Assembly: GCA_016720565.1 (NCBI GenBank) | Contig: JADKKJ010000011.1 | Span: forward strand, 1,319,142-1,383,141 | Source: Chitinophagaceae bacterium | Lineage (GTDB): Bacteria; Bacteroidota; Bacteroidia; Chitinophagales; Chitinophagaceae | DNA: 64,000 nucleotides | Direction: 5' to 3' | Part shown: piece by piece, positions 7,798 through 16,976 of the stretch | Numbering within the stretch: position 1 is the first letter of the stretch | How the letters are laid out: the number at the start of each line of letters is the position of its first letter | Position numbers and translations under genes: made by a program | The notes under the pieces: generated by a model | Databases searched by the model: none | Seen by the model: the letters and a program-made list of their open reading frames with translations, nothing else | What the model was told of the DNA's origin: nothing

Positions 7798-9801
7798 ATG
7801 GGTAATCATCTCATACACGAAACCTCCCCTTATCTCCTGCAGCATGCTCACAATCCAGTTGACTGGTATCCATGGGGGGAGGAAGCATTAGGCCGGGCAA
7901 TAAAAGAAGATAAACCCATACTCGTTAGCATAGGATATGCCGCCTGCCATTGGTGCCATGTAATGGAGAAAGAGAGTTTTGAGAATGAGGAAGTGGCTGC
8001 GTTTATGAATGAGCATTTCATCAACATCAAGATAGACCGGGAAGAAAGGCCCGACCTGGATCATATTTACATGGATGCCGTGCAGACCATGACGGGCAGC
8101 GGCGGATGGCCATTGAATGTTTTTCTTACTCCCAATACACGCCCTTTTTACGGGGGCACTTATTTTCCCCCAACCAGGGCTTTTAACCGTTCTTCCTGGA
8201 TGGAAACGCTGGAGGCCGTGGCCCAGGCTTTCGGCCAGCGAAGAAATGAGATGGAAGCGCAGGCCGATAACCTGACCACCCATTTGCTGAATTCGGGATC
8301 ATTTGGTTTGGATAAGGACAATGAACTGGAATTCGATCCAAAGATCCTCCCTGCTATTTACCAGGGGTTGATGAAAATGGCCGACCTGGAATGGGGTGGA
8401 TTTGGGAAAGCACCTAAATTTCCGCAGACGTTTTCGCTGGTATTCCTGTTAAGACATGCCTGGCTGAACCGGGAATCACCGGCTTTTGACATCGCGACCC
8501 TTTCGGTCGATAAAATGATCGAAGGGGGTTTGTATGACCAGTTGGGCGGAGGATTTGCGCGGTATTCTACCGACAGGGAATGGCTGGCCCCCCATTTTGA
8601 GAAAATGCTTTATGACAATGCATTACTGGTTCTGCTGATCGCTGAGGCCTGGCAGCTGAGCAATGAAAAAAGATACCTGGAAGTGATCGGCGAGACCATG
8701 GACTTTGTGCAAAGGGAATTGATGCATGAACGAAAGGCTTTTTATGCCGCGCTGGATGCTGACAGTGAAGGAGTGGAAGGGAAATTTTACACCTGGAGCA
8801 GGGCAGAAGTGATGGAAATACTGGGAGATCGGGGAAAAAGATTCTGCGATCATTATGGGGTTACCGAAAAAGGAAACTGGGAACATACGAACATATTGCA
8901 TGTACGCGATGAAGCCTATGCCGGCCTGAAAGAAGACATAGAAAAAATGATGCAGGCCAGGTCATTCCGGGTAAGGCCATCGTTGGATGATAAGATCATA
9001 CTGGGATGGAACGCTTTGATGAATGCCGCTACCAGCAAGGCTTACAGCGTGACCGGAGAAGAAAGATACAAAGCACTTGCCATCGATAATATGGAATTTC
9101 TCTGGGAAGTATTTTATGATGAAGCCAGCGATGGTTTTTTTCATACCTGGAAGAATGGAGAAGCAAAATATCCCGCCTTCCTGGATGATCTTTCCTTGCT
9201 GGCAGAAGCCCTGATGCGTTTGGAAGAAGTAACCGGTGAACTTAAGTGGCTGGACAGGGCGAGAAAAGTGGTGGAGATCATCCTCCGCGATTTCAGTGAA
9301 GAGGATAGCGGTTTTTTTTATTTCACCTCAAAGAATCAAAAAGACCTGATCGTAAGAAAAAAAGAGATTTACGACGGGGCCATACCATCAGGAAATGCAG
9401 TGATGTGCCTGCTGCTGCACCGATTGGGGATCTGTTATGAACGAAATGACTGGACAAGCCGTGCCCGGCGGATGCTGGCTTCCCTGCAGAAGGTGATCGC
9501 AAAATATCCGGGTTCATTTGGTCATTGGGCCTGTGTTTTGCAGGAAATACTAACAGGAACAGAAGAGATCGTGGTTGCCGGCAGAAACCCCGGAGACCTG
9601 CACCGGGAAATATTGTGCCTGTACCTTCCACACCGCCTGTTGGTTGTTGCCGATCGTGAAATGGATGATCCGCCCCTGCTAAAAGGCAAATTCGGGTTGG
9701 GGGAAACTTCCGTATCCCTTTGTCGCAATAATACCTGCTATCCCTCCGTATTTTCTGCAAAAGAGCTTATATCCTTGAGGAACAGGCTACAAAAGCGGTA
9801 A
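7798..9801 (+). CDS. Thioredoxin-fold DUF255 protein (YyaL/SSP411 family)
   Basis: A 667-residue protein of the conserved YyaL/SSP411 (spermatogenesis-associated protein 20-like) family. The N-terminal thioredoxin-like domain (about residues 1-165) contains the family hallmarks HNPVDWYPWGEEAL, ACHWCHVMEKESF and GGWPLNVFLTP. The rest resembles an alpha/alpha barrel of the six-hairpin glycosidase/epimerase type, for example FEKMLYDNALL and LGWNALMNAATSKAY. The biochemical role is not established in bacteria; CHWCH could bind metal or act in redox chemistry. The ATG follows the octad array by only a few bases, and no promoter box is obvious. Confidence 0.9.
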   Translation: MGNHLIHETSPYLLQHAHNPVDWYPWGEEALGRAIKEDKPILVSIGYAACHWCHVMEKESFENEEVAAFMNEHFINIKIDREERPDLDHIYMDAVQTMTGSGGWPLNVFLTPNTRPFYGGTYFPPTRAFNRSSWMETLEAVAQAFGQRRNEMEAQADNLTTHLLNSGSFGLDKDNELEFDPKILPAIYQGLMKMADLEWGGFGKAPKFPQTFSLVFLLRHAWLNRESPAFDIATLSVDKMIEGGLYDQLGGGFARYSTDREWLAPHFEKMLYDNALLVLLIAEAWQLSNEKRYLEVIGETMDFVQRELMHERKAFYAALDADSEGVEGKFYTWSRAEVMEILGDRGKRFCDHYGVTEKGNWEHTNILHVRDEAYAGLKEDIEKMMQARSFRVRPSLDDKIILGWNALMNAATSKAYSVTGEERYKALAIDNMEFLWEVFYDEASDGFFHTWKNGEAKYPAFLDDLSLLAEALMRLEEVTGELKWLDRARKVVEIILRDFSEEDSGFFYFTSKNQKDLIVRKKEIYDGAIPSGNAVMCLLLHRLGICYERNDWTSRARRMLASLQKVIAKYPGSFGHWACVLQEILTGTEEIVVAGRNPGDLHREILCLYLPHRLLVVADREMDDPPLLKGKFGLGETSVSLCRNNTCYPSVFSAKELISLRNRLQKR

Positions 9802-9894
9802 ATAATTTAACTTTTATACAATAAAAGCCCTCCCTGCCCGTTAGAATTTTTACCTCGTAAAACACAGTTTTATATTAAAAAATAAATAACCACC

Positions 9895-9928
9895 TTGTGG
9901 CAGCGAACGGTTCAAAATATTATATTTG
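9895..9928 (+). promoter_or_regulatory. gldK promoter: TTG -33 and TATATTTG -7
   Basis: TTG at 9895-9897 and TATATTTG at 9921-9928 are 23 nt apart, matching the Bacteroidota sigma-70 pattern (TTG, 17-23 nt, TAnnTTTG). Transcription should start around 9932, 16 nt before ATG 9948. This excludes the longer GTG 9897 reading of gldK. Confidence 0.65.
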
Positions 9929-9947
9929 CCCAATACCCCTTAAGTGT

Positions 9948-11261
9948 ATGAAAATGAGAAACCTTTATTACACCTTGTGTGCAGTGCTTTGTATTGGCTT
10001 ACTGGCCAGTTGCGGCAGTGCAAAGAAAGGTAAAGGGAAAGGCAGCAGCCTTCCCAATGATGGCCAGGTGCATGGAGTAGCTCCCGGAGGAAAATATTCT
10101 CTTCCGAAGCCTCCCGGTATGGTGTTTGTGCCCCAGGGTACATTTCACATGGGTCCCAGCGATGAGGATCCTGCCTATGCTTTCAGTGCGCGCAATCGCT
10201 CTGTATCTATTTCCGGATTCTGGATGGATGCCACCGAGATCACCAACAATGAGTATCGTCAATTCGTGAACTGGGTTCGCGATTCTGTCGTTGCCAGGAA
10301 AATGGGGTATGTAAAATCTGGCGCCGATGGAAATGAGTACGTTGACTGGAAGAAGATGCAAACCATGAAATGGAGTGATCCAAAAGTAATGGAGCAACTT
10401 GCCGGTACAGACGTGATCCTTCCTCCGGATGACCGCATTTTTGGTAAAAAAGAAGTAGATCCTTCCAAGATCGTTTATCACTCCGAGATCTGGGACCTGA
10501 AAGAGGCCGCCAAGAGGGAGAATGCTGGTAAACCACGTTCAAAATTCATCGTTAAAAAGGATACACCTGTTTATCCGGATACACTTTGCTGGATCCGTGA
10601 TTTCTCTTATTCCTACAATGAGCCGATGACCAAAAGATATTTCTCTCACCCTGCCTTCGGTAACTATCCGGTAGTAGGGGTAAGCTGGAAGCAGGCAGCT
10701 GCTTTCTGCGAGTGGAGAACACAATTTTTGAATGCTTTCCTGGAATCAAAGAAAAGGTCACAGGAGTCTGACTTCCGCCTGCCAACAGAGGCACAGTGGG
10801 AGTATGCAGCCCGTGGCGGCCGTTCTCAATCCATGTTCCCTTGGGGTAACTATTATCTCCGTAATAAGAAAGGATGTTTGATGGCCAATTTCAAACCTGG
10901 TCGTGGTAATTATCCTGAAGATGGTGGTTTCTATACTGTGCGTGCTGATGCTTACTGGCCAAACGATTTTGGTCTGTATTGCATGAGCGGTAATGTTGCA
11001 GAATGGACCTCTTCCATCTATTATGAGGGGCGTAATAATTTCCAGCATGACATGAACCCTGACGTTCGCTGGAATGCAAAGGATGATGATCCGCCGCTGA
11101 TGAAGCGTAAGATCATCCGTGGCGGTAGCTGGAAAGATGTAGGTTATTACCTGCAGACCGGTACCAGTACCTATGAATACCAGGATTCTTCAAAATCTTA
11201 TATCGGCTTCCGTTGTGTGATCGATCTGCCTGCAGCTCCTCCGAAAAAAGGCCGTAAGTAA
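9948..11261 (+). CDS. gldK: Type IX secretion / gliding lipoprotein GldK (PorK)
   Basis: GldK is an outer-membrane lipoprotein that forms periplasmic rings with GldN in the type IX secretion system. From ATG 9948 the protein is 437 residues. It has a lipoprotein signal peptide with lipobox LLASC and then a formylglycine-generating-enzyme (SUMF1) fold, shown by MVFVPQGTFHMGPSDEDPAY, EITNNEYRQFVNW, FRLPTEAQWEYAARGG and IIRGGSWKDVGYY. An open frame continues upstream to GTG 9897, but that codon overlaps the promoter and would bury the signal peptide. First gene of gldKLMN. Confidence 0.93.
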   Translation: MKMRNLYYTLCAVLCIGLLASCGSAKKGKGKGSSLPNDGQVHGVAPGGKYSLPKPPGMVFVPQGTFHMGPSDEDPAYAFSARNRSVSISGFWMDATEITNNEYRQFVNWVRDSVVARKMGYVKSGADGNEYVDWKKMQTMKWSDPKVMEQLAGTDVILPPDDRIFGKKEVDPSKIVYHSEIWDLKEAAKRENAGKPRSKFIVKKDTPVYPDTLCWIRDFSYSYNEPMTKRYFSHPAFGNYPVVGVSWKQAAAFCEWRTQFLNAFLESKKRSQESDFRLPTEAQWEYAARGGRSQSMFPWGNYYLRNKKGCLMANFKPGRGNYPEDGGFYTVRADAYWPNDFGLYCMSGNVAEWTSSIYYEGRNNFQHDMNPDVRWNAKDDDPPLMKRKIIRGGSWKDVGYYLQTGTSTYEYQDSSKSYIGFRCVIDLPAAPPKKGRK

Positions 11262-11374
11262 GTAAAAGTTTGTTTCAAGTCATTTAATCATAACTCATTA
11301 GAGAGGGCAGTAACATACCTGTCCTCTCTTCTTTCTCCGAACTTTAATCTCCAAAAAATCAAAAAGATCCAATT

Positions 11375-12148
11375 ATGGCAGCAGCTATTCCTTCCAAAGT
11401 AAGTAAATGGGTAGACGTAGGCGTTTCATTCGGTGCGGCATTAGTAATCTGGGGTGCACTTAGAAAGATCACCCACGCAGGTGATGCGGACACCTGGTTA
11501 TGGATCGGTCTTACCACCGAGGCCATTATCTTCTCCATCTATGGTATCCTTTATGCCTATTATCCGGCCTTGAAAGAAGCTGGTCATGACGAAGAACAAT
11601 TTGCAATAGCTGGTGGAAAGACCAGAGCTGGTTTCGCTGCTATGGATAAAATGCTTGCAGATGCTGATATCACTCCTGATACTATGAAAAGACTGGGTGA
11701 TGGTTTCAAACAACTGAATGGTACCGTTACCGGGCTCAATGATATCAGCGGCGCGATCAATGCCACCAATGATTATGCTGCAAAAACTAAAGAAGTTACT
11801 CTTCAACTGGATAAAGTAAAAGATGCCTATACAACCGCCGCTGGCTCTGTTGGTGCATTCAATACCGCTACTGAGGGTGCGAAAGCCTTCCACGAGCAGG
11901 TACAGGTACTTACCAGGAACCTTTCTTCCCTCAACACTATTTATGAACTCGAGCTGCAGGAGAGCAATAATCACCTGAAAGCCCTGAATTCATTCTATGG
12001 TAAACTTTCTGAGACCTCCGCGCAAATGCTGAACAGCGCAGAAGATGCCAAGAAAGTACAGGAGCAGATCGGAAACCTGGCAACCAACCTGGGCCGTCTG
12101 AACAATATCTACGGCAATATGCTGACCGCTATGCAGGGTCGCAGCTAA
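11375..12148 (+). CDS. gldL: Type IX secretion motor protein GldL (PorL)
   Basis: GldL forms, with GldM, the inner-membrane proton-driven motor of T9SS and gliding. The 257-residue protein has two N-terminal transmembrane helices (about residues 12-32 and 41-64) and a long cytoplasmic helical region. The second helix contains WIGLTTEAIIF. Its glutamate is residue 49, the position known in Flavobacterium johnsoniae GldL to matter for proton coupling. The gene follows gldK by 113 bp and precedes gldM by 44 bp, in the conserved order. Confidence 0.93.
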   Translation: MAAAIPSKVSKWVDVGVSFGAALVIWGALRKITHAGDADTWLWIGLTTEAIIFSIYGILYAYYPALKEAGHDEEQFAIAGGKTRAGFAAMDKMLADADITPDTMKRLGDGFKQLNGTVTGLNDISGAINATNDYAAKTKEVTLQLDKVKDAYTTAAGSVGAFNTATEGAKAFHEQVQVLTRNLSSLNTIYELELQESNNHLKALNSFYGKLSETSAQMLNSAEDAKKVQEQIGNLATNLGRLNNIYGNMLTAMQGRS

Positions 12149-12192
12149 ACTAACAGTAACCCAAGATTCATTCTAACGCCAATTAAAGAGAA

Positions 12193-13725
12193 ATGTCTTT
12201 ACCTAAAGAACCGCGGCAAAAGATGATCAACATCATGTATCTGGTGTTAACAGCCCTGTTAGCCCTGAACGTGTCGTCTGAGATCCTCAATGCCTTCAAA
12301 ACCGTAAATAAGAGCCTGGAGAACACGAACGTGGCCGTTAATAAATCCACAGAGACGATCATGAAATCGCTGCTGGAAAAGACCACGGATCCTGCTACGA
12401 AAGAACGCGCCGATATCTGGTATCCAAAAGCCCAGCAGGTGCAGAAACTTTCCGGCGATCTGTTCAATTATCTGGCTGAACTAAAGAATAAGATCATCTC
12501 CGAAGCCGGTGGTGATCCAAAAGATCTTACAAAATCCTTTAAAGAAGACAACCTCGATGTAGTGACCCGTTTAATGGTCAAGAACGGTGAGGGGAATAAA
12601 CTGAAGGCCAAACTGGAAGAATACAGCAAGCAAATTCGCGCTATCGATCATGATATCGACAGCACTTTCAAGGAGCCTTTTGTAGATGTATCTGATCCTC
12701 CCGGAGCTGATAAGAAGAAAAAAGAATGGGATGTGGCCTATTTCCATATGGTGCCAACTGTTGCGGGTTTGACCATCCTGAGTAAATTCCAGAATGACAT
12801 CAAGACCGCTGAGAATAAAGTAGTGGCCCTTTGCCACCAGAAAGTAGGAGAGGTAAAAGTGGTATTCGATGCTTATGCAGCGATCGTAGGCCAGAACTCC
12901 AATTACCTGATGCCTGGCCAGGCGATCGAGATCAAAGCGGGTGTGGGTGCATTCTCAAAAGCAGCAAGACCAACCATTACGATCGGTGGAAGTTCTGTAG
13001 CGCTGAATGATTCTGGTTTTGCCAGGTCTACACAGCCTGCGGGTTCTATGGGTCCTCATTCTGTTCCGGTTAATATTCGTTATTTCAACCAGGTTACCGG
13101 TAAAGAAGAGAGCATTAACTACGAAGTGAAGTATACGGTAGGATCTGCCAATACTTCTATCGCCCTTCCTGAAATGAATGTATTATATATCGGTTGGGAT
13201 AATAAAGTACAGATCGCTGCCTCCGGCGCGGGCGATGATAAAGTCGTAGCTACGCTCAGTGGCGGCGGCGGAACACTGACTAAAATGGGCGGTGGTAATT
13301 ATATCGCCAAAGTAAGTACAGTTACCGACGAGGCTATCATCAACGTATCAGTAGAAGGTAAGCAGATGGGTTCTCAATCCTTCCGCGTCCGTACCATTCC
13401 TGATCCGGTAGCTACCGTTGGTGGTGTAATGAGTAATGAAAATATTCCGGCCGGCCAGTTCAAGGCGCAGTCGGGTGTGGGTGCCTTTATCAAAGATTTC
13501 CCGCTGAAATTGCAATATACCGTGGTAAGTTTCACCCTTACAGCGGATGATGAGAACGGAGATATCCAGGAAGCGCCTTGTACAGGCAATACTTGGAGCC
13601 CAAAAGCGTTAGGTATAATCAGGGGTCTGACTGCCGGAAGGACAGTGACCATTGACAATATCCGCGCCCAGGGACCTGATGGCAGGGTGCGTAAGATCCC
13701 CGGACTTGTCTATTACATTAAATAA
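12193..13725 (+). CDS. gldM: Type IX secretion motor protein GldM (PorM)
   Basis: GldM has one transmembrane helix that packs inside the GldL ring and a long periplasmic shaft reaching the outer-membrane GldK/GldN rings. The 510-residue protein starts MSLPKEPRQKMINIMYLVLT, a basic cytoplasmic lead-in followed by a helix ending at about residue 33. A helical domain and then several Ig-like beta domains follow (for example MNVLYIGWDNKVQIAASGAG), as in the known GldM periplasmic structure. Normal length, third gene of the block. Confidence 0.95.
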   Translation: MSLPKEPRQKMINIMYLVLTALLALNVSSEILNAFKTVNKSLENTNVAVNKSTETIMKSLLEKTTDPATKERADIWYPKAQQVQKLSGDLFNYLAELKNKIISEAGGDPKDLTKSFKEDNLDVVTRLMVKNGEGNKLKAKLEEYSKQIRAIDHDIDSTFKEPFVDVSDPPGADKKKKEWDVAYFHMVPTVAGLTILSKFQNDIKTAENKVVALCHQKVGEVKVVFDAYAAIVGQNSNYLMPGQAIEIKAGVGAFSKAARPTITIGGSSVALNDSGFARSTQPAGSMGPHSVPVNIRYFNQVTGKEESINYEVKYTVGSANTSIALPEMNVLYIGWDNKVQIAASGAGDDKVVATLSGGGGTLTKMGGGNYIAKVSTVTDEAIINVSVEGKQMGSQSFRVRTIPDPVATVGGVMSNENIPAGQFKAQSGVGAFIKDFPLKLQYTVVSFTLTADDENGDIQEAPCTGNTWSPKALGIIRGLTAGRTVTIDNIRAQGPDGRVRKIPGLVYYIK

Positions 13726-13736
13726 TATCGAGGAAC

Positions 13737-14771
13737 ATGAAAAATCTGGTCTTAAAAACTTGTTTATGTGCGCTGGTACTGGGTCTCACAGTTCAATCTG
13801 TTGATGCTCAGCGCAGTGGCCGCAGGAGAACAGGGGGTAACCCGACTACCAATCCGGGTGATACCACCAAACCTGTGGGTATTGACAACCAGCAGATCAA
13901 CAACAATGTGGCCCCGAATTACAATCCCTATGGAAATATTCCCATTGTGATCGATTCTACCGGGCTGTCTGATACCATTATTCGCAAATCGCTTCGTAAT
14001 GATAATGCGTTCGATAAAAGCAGTCTTACCCAGCGTACCCCGCTGCCTTATGAGCATCTCCGTTGGGATGATGCCTTATTTGCAGAAAAAGTATGGAGAG
14101 AACTTGACCTTCGCGAGAAGATAAACAAGGTTTTCCAATACGAGGAGAAAGCTGATAATGGAAGCCAGATGTTCATTGATATCCTGCTGACCGCTATCAA
14201 TAAAGGCGAGGTAACTGCTTTCGCAGATGAGCGTTTCACAACACCCATGCCTTTAAGTGAGATACAGCAGCTTACCGTTGGTTCTGCCGATACCGTAGCG
14301 CAAACTGATATCAATGACCCTTCAAAGATCCTGCGGTATGTAGTTACCAGGGCCAGCTTTGATGCAAAGAGCATTGCGAAGATCCGTTTGAAAGAAGAAT
14401 GGGTATTCGACAGGGAATCAAGCCGCCTGTTCTGCCGTATCCTTGGTATCTCTCCGGTAAAAATATCTTACCTGCCTAATGGAAAGGAAAGAGGTTCTAC
14501 TCCATTGTTCTGGGTTTATTATCCTGATCTCAGGCCTATCCTGGCCCGTTATGAGGTGTATAATTCAAAGAATATGGGACAAAGCCGTATGACCTGGGAA
14601 GAACTATTTGAAAGCCGGATGTTCAGCAGCTATATCTTAAAATCGACTATGGATAATCCAGGCAATAAGGCCATCCGGATCTACCAGAAAGATCAGATAC
14701 TTGCTTTGCTGGAAGGTGATAATATCAAAGAAAAGATCTTCAATTTCGAGCAGGACCTCTGGTCTTACTAA
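13737..14771 (+). CDS. gldN: Type IX secretion / gliding protein GldN (PorN)
   Basis: GldN is the periplasmic partner of GldK. The 344-residue protein has a cleavable signal peptide ending VQSVDAQ, a low-complexity RSGRRRTGG and proline-rich lead, then a globular GldN domain with LRWDDALFAEKVWRELDLRE and a conserved C-terminal part (MTWEELFESRMFSSYI). It starts 11 bp after gldM and is the last gene of the block. A strong intrinsic terminator sits 23 bp downstream. Confidence 0.93.
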   Translation: MKNLVLKTCLCALVLGLTVQSVDAQRSGRRRTGGNPTTNPGDTTKPVGIDNQQINNNVAPNYNPYGNIPIVIDSTGLSDTIIRKSLRNDNAFDKSSLTQRTPLPYEHLRWDDALFAEKVWRELDLREKINKVFQYEEKADNGSQMFIDILLTAINKGEVTAFADERFTTPMPLSEIQQLTVGSADTVAQTDINDPSKILRYVVTRASFDAKSIAKIRLKEEWVFDRESSRLFCRILGISPVKISYLPNGKERGSTPLFWVYYPDLRPILARYEVYNSKNMGQSRMTWEELFESRMFSSYILKSTMDNPGNKAIRIYQKDQILALLEGDNIKEKIFNFEQDLWSY

Positions 14772-14794
14772 GAAATGAATCTTTTAAATACATT

Positions 14795-14827
14795 AAAAAG
14801 GCCCCATTTAAATGGGGCCTTTTTTTT
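14795..14827 (+). terminator. Intrinsic terminator of the gldKLMN operon
   Basis: A perfect 15-bp inverted repeat (AAAAAGGCCCCATTT and its complement, 14795-14824) is followed by further T residues to 14827. The A-rich left flank makes it usable in both directions, fitting the convergent arrangement with uvrC. Confidence 0.9.
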
Positions 14828-14904
14828 ATTCAAGTAAATCAGGATCAATTCAAAAAAACTTTTCAAAATAGTAAAAACCCTATAGGAAAGTTGTAGACTT
14901 ATTG

Positions 14905-15001
14905 TATCTTCGTTTCGGTTTTTCATAGGATATTGGATTTTAAAAACGGGGCTGGATTTCTATCCGGGCCCCATTTTTTTTTGGCCCTGGCCAAAAAAAA
15001 A
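14905..15001. terminator. Bidirectional terminator hairpin plus T9-GGCC-CT-GGCC-A9 palindrome
   Basis: A hairpin at 14948-14972 (GGGGCTGGAT paired with ATCCGGGCCCC, one bulge) is followed by nine T on the plus strand and by T5 on the minus strand, so it could end both gldN-side and uvrC-side transcripts. Immediately after is a perfect palindrome, nine T, GGCC, two bases, GGCC, nine A (14974-15001). A box TATCTTCG at 14905-14912 upstream resembles a -7 element, so a short transcript of about 65-75 nt is possible. Confidence 0.55.
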
Positions 15002-15155
15002 TAGTTAGCAGTTAAGAGTTGGCAGTTAGGAGTGGAGTCGTGTAACATTCATGATTTGGAATAAAATCTTGAATAGAGCAGAATCAAGCTCACAGCTCAT
15101 GGCTCACAGCTCAAGGCCCCTGCTAGAGGCTTGCAGCTAGTAGCTTGTAGCCTGG
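15002..15155. repeat. 7-bp arrays between gldN and uvrC
   Basis: Two degenerate heptad arrays: AGTTNNN units at 15003-15037 and GCTCANN units drifting to GCTTGNAG-like units at about 15090-15155. No gene is visible in the 384-bp gap from 14772 to 15155; it holds the terminators and these arrays. Confidence 0.7.
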
Positions 15156-16976
15156 CTAATGGTTGAAATGCGCATACACCAGCCTTGCCTTGGCCGCACC
15201 AACCAGCGCAGTAAGCTTCTCAAGGTCCGCTTCACTTACATTCTTCACCGACCGGAATTCTTTCAGCAGCATATCCGCCGTGTTCCGGCCTATTCCTTTT
15301 ATTTCTTCCAGTTCATTCTTAAAGGTTCCCTTGCTTCTTTTCTGGCGATGGAAATTGATACCGAATCGATGCACCTCATCCCTTATCCGTCTGATCAGCC
15401 GAAGGCTATCACTATTGTAAGGCAGTTTCAACGAGGATTGGTCGCCGGCAAAGAATAATTCTTCCTCATTTTTGGCAAGCCCAACCAGTGTCATCTCTCC
15501 GCGAAGCTGCAGTTCGTCTATGGCTTCCATAGCGGCGCTTAGCTGGCCTTTGCCCCCGTCGATGACCACTAACTGCGGAAAAGCCTCGCCTTCCTCATTA
15601 AGCCGCTTATAGCGCCTGAGCACAGCTTCTTTCATAGTAGCAAAATCATTGATACCGGTAACGGTCTTTACATTGAAATGCCGGTAGTTCTTTTTGTCGG
15701 GAACACCGTTCCTGAAACAAACCATGGCCGAAACAGGATAGGCCCCCTGGAAATTGGAGTTATCAAAGCATTCTATATGCAGGGGTAGTTCCTGGAGTTG
15801 AAGGTCTTCTTTCAGTTGATTCAAAGCCTTCAGGTCGTCCGCGCTTTTGAGGTTCAGCCTTAATCTTTCTTTTTCCCGAAGCTCCTGCAGGTAATGCTCC
15901 ACATTTTTTTCAGCCAGCTCCAATAATTTTTTACGATCGCCCGACCTGGGCACCGTTACAGTAATTGAATTGTCGGGGTAAGTGATTGGTAAAGGCACCA
16001 CCAGTTCTTTGGCTTCGCTGTTGAAAGTGCTTCGCAGTTGCGCGATGGTAAAGACCAGGATCTCTTCCGGGGTCTCCTCCAGGTGGGTTTCCACTTTGCT
16101 GGTATGCGTTTGTATAATGGCCCCATTGCTTACCATCAGGTACTGCACATAGGCCATGCCATTGGAAGTTTCATTTTCCGGAGGGGCATGATGAAGGAAA
16201 AACACATCGATGTCTCCGGTGCGACTGTTTGCCACCAGGGAACGCGATTGGTAATTCGCCAGGAAGTCGATCTTTTTGCGGGTCTCTTCCGCTTTTTCAA
16301 ATTGAAGGTTCTCCGCATTGGTTTTCATTTCCTCCCGGAAATGGCGAATAACAGGTAACAGGTTTCCTTTAAGCAGGTTCTTCACCTGCTGCAGGTTATC
16401 CTCATAGTCGGCTTTAGGCTGAAGGCCCTCACAGGGTCCTTTGCAATTGCCCAAATGATATTCAAGGCAAACCTTGAATTTTTTCTTTTCAATATTCCTG
16501 TCAGTAAGGTTCAGCGTACAGGTACGAAGGGGTATGGTGCGCCGTATGAATTCCAGCAGTTCCCTGACTTTTTTTACTGAAGTATAGGGTCCCAGGTATT
16601 GTGACCCGTCTTCCAGTTTCTGTCGGGTGAGGAACACACGGGGGAAAGGTTCATTTTTAATGACCAGGTAAGGATAGGTCTTGTCATCTTTCAGGTTGAT
16701 ATTGTAGCGTGGCTGGAAACGTTTGATCAGGGTATTTTCCAGCAGGAAGGCATCCTGTTCAGAATTCACGATCGTGAATTCTATTTTCTCGATCCGCTGT
16801 ACCAGTTCATGGGTCTTATAGGTAGTAAAGGTCTTGTTGAAATAAGAGCTGACCCTTTTCCGGATATTCTTGGCCTTACCGACATAAATTAGCGTGCCGG
16901 CCGCATCAAAATATTTATAGATGCCAGGCTGTGAGGGAATAGTACCGGCTATATGTTGAAATGCTTCGCTGGTCAT
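15156..16976 (-). CDS. uvrC: Excinuclease ABC subunit C
   Basis: UvrC makes the two incisions around a lesion in nucleotide excision repair, working with UvrAB. The 606-residue protein begins with a GIY-YIG nuclease domain (PGIYKYFDAAGTLIYVGKAK). It has the cysteine cluster around residues 150-185 (CTLNL, CLEYHLGNCKGPC), a UVR segment at about 200-235, the RNase H-like 5' incision domain (ECFDNSNFQGAYPVSAMVCF, VIDGGKGQLSAAMEA) and C-terminal helix-hairpin-helix repeats (EIKGIGRNTADMLLKEF). Its start overlaps the stop of the upstream lipoprotein gene by 4 bp. Confidence 0.97.
   Translation of the reverse strand: MTSEAFQHIAGTIPSQPGIYKYFDAAGTLIYVGKAKNIRKRVSSYFNKTFTTYKTHELVQRIEKIEFTIVNSEQDAFLLENTLIKRFQPRYNINLKDDKTYPYLVIKNEPFPRVFLTRQKLEDGSQYLGPYTSVKKVRELLEFIRRTIPLRTCTLNLTDRNIEKKKFKVCLEYHLGNCKGPCEGLQPKADYEDNLQQVKNLLKGNLLPVIRHFREEMKTNAENLQFEKAEETRKKIDFLANYQSRSLVANSRTGDIDVFFLHHAPPENETSNGMAYVQYLMVSNGAIIQTHTSKVETHLEETPEEILVFTIAQLRSTFNSEAKELVVPLPITYPDNSITVTVPRSGDRKKLLELAEKNVEHYLQELREKERLRLNLKSADDLKALNQLKEDLQLQELPLHIECFDNSNFQGAYPVSAMVCFRNGVPDKKNYRHFNVKTVTGINDFATMKEAVLRRYKRLNEEGEAFPQLVVIDGGKGQLSAAMEAIDELQLRGEMTLVGLAKNEEELFFAGDQSSLKLPYNSDSLRLIRRIRDEVHRFGINFHRQKRSKGTFKNELEEIKGIGRNTADMLLKEFRSVKNVSEADLEKLTALVGAAKARLVYAHFNH

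Noticed and set aside
9897..9947. Upstream GTG start for gldK
   Set aside because: The GTG overlaps the -33 element and lies upstream of the -7 box, and it would bury the lipoprotein signal peptide.
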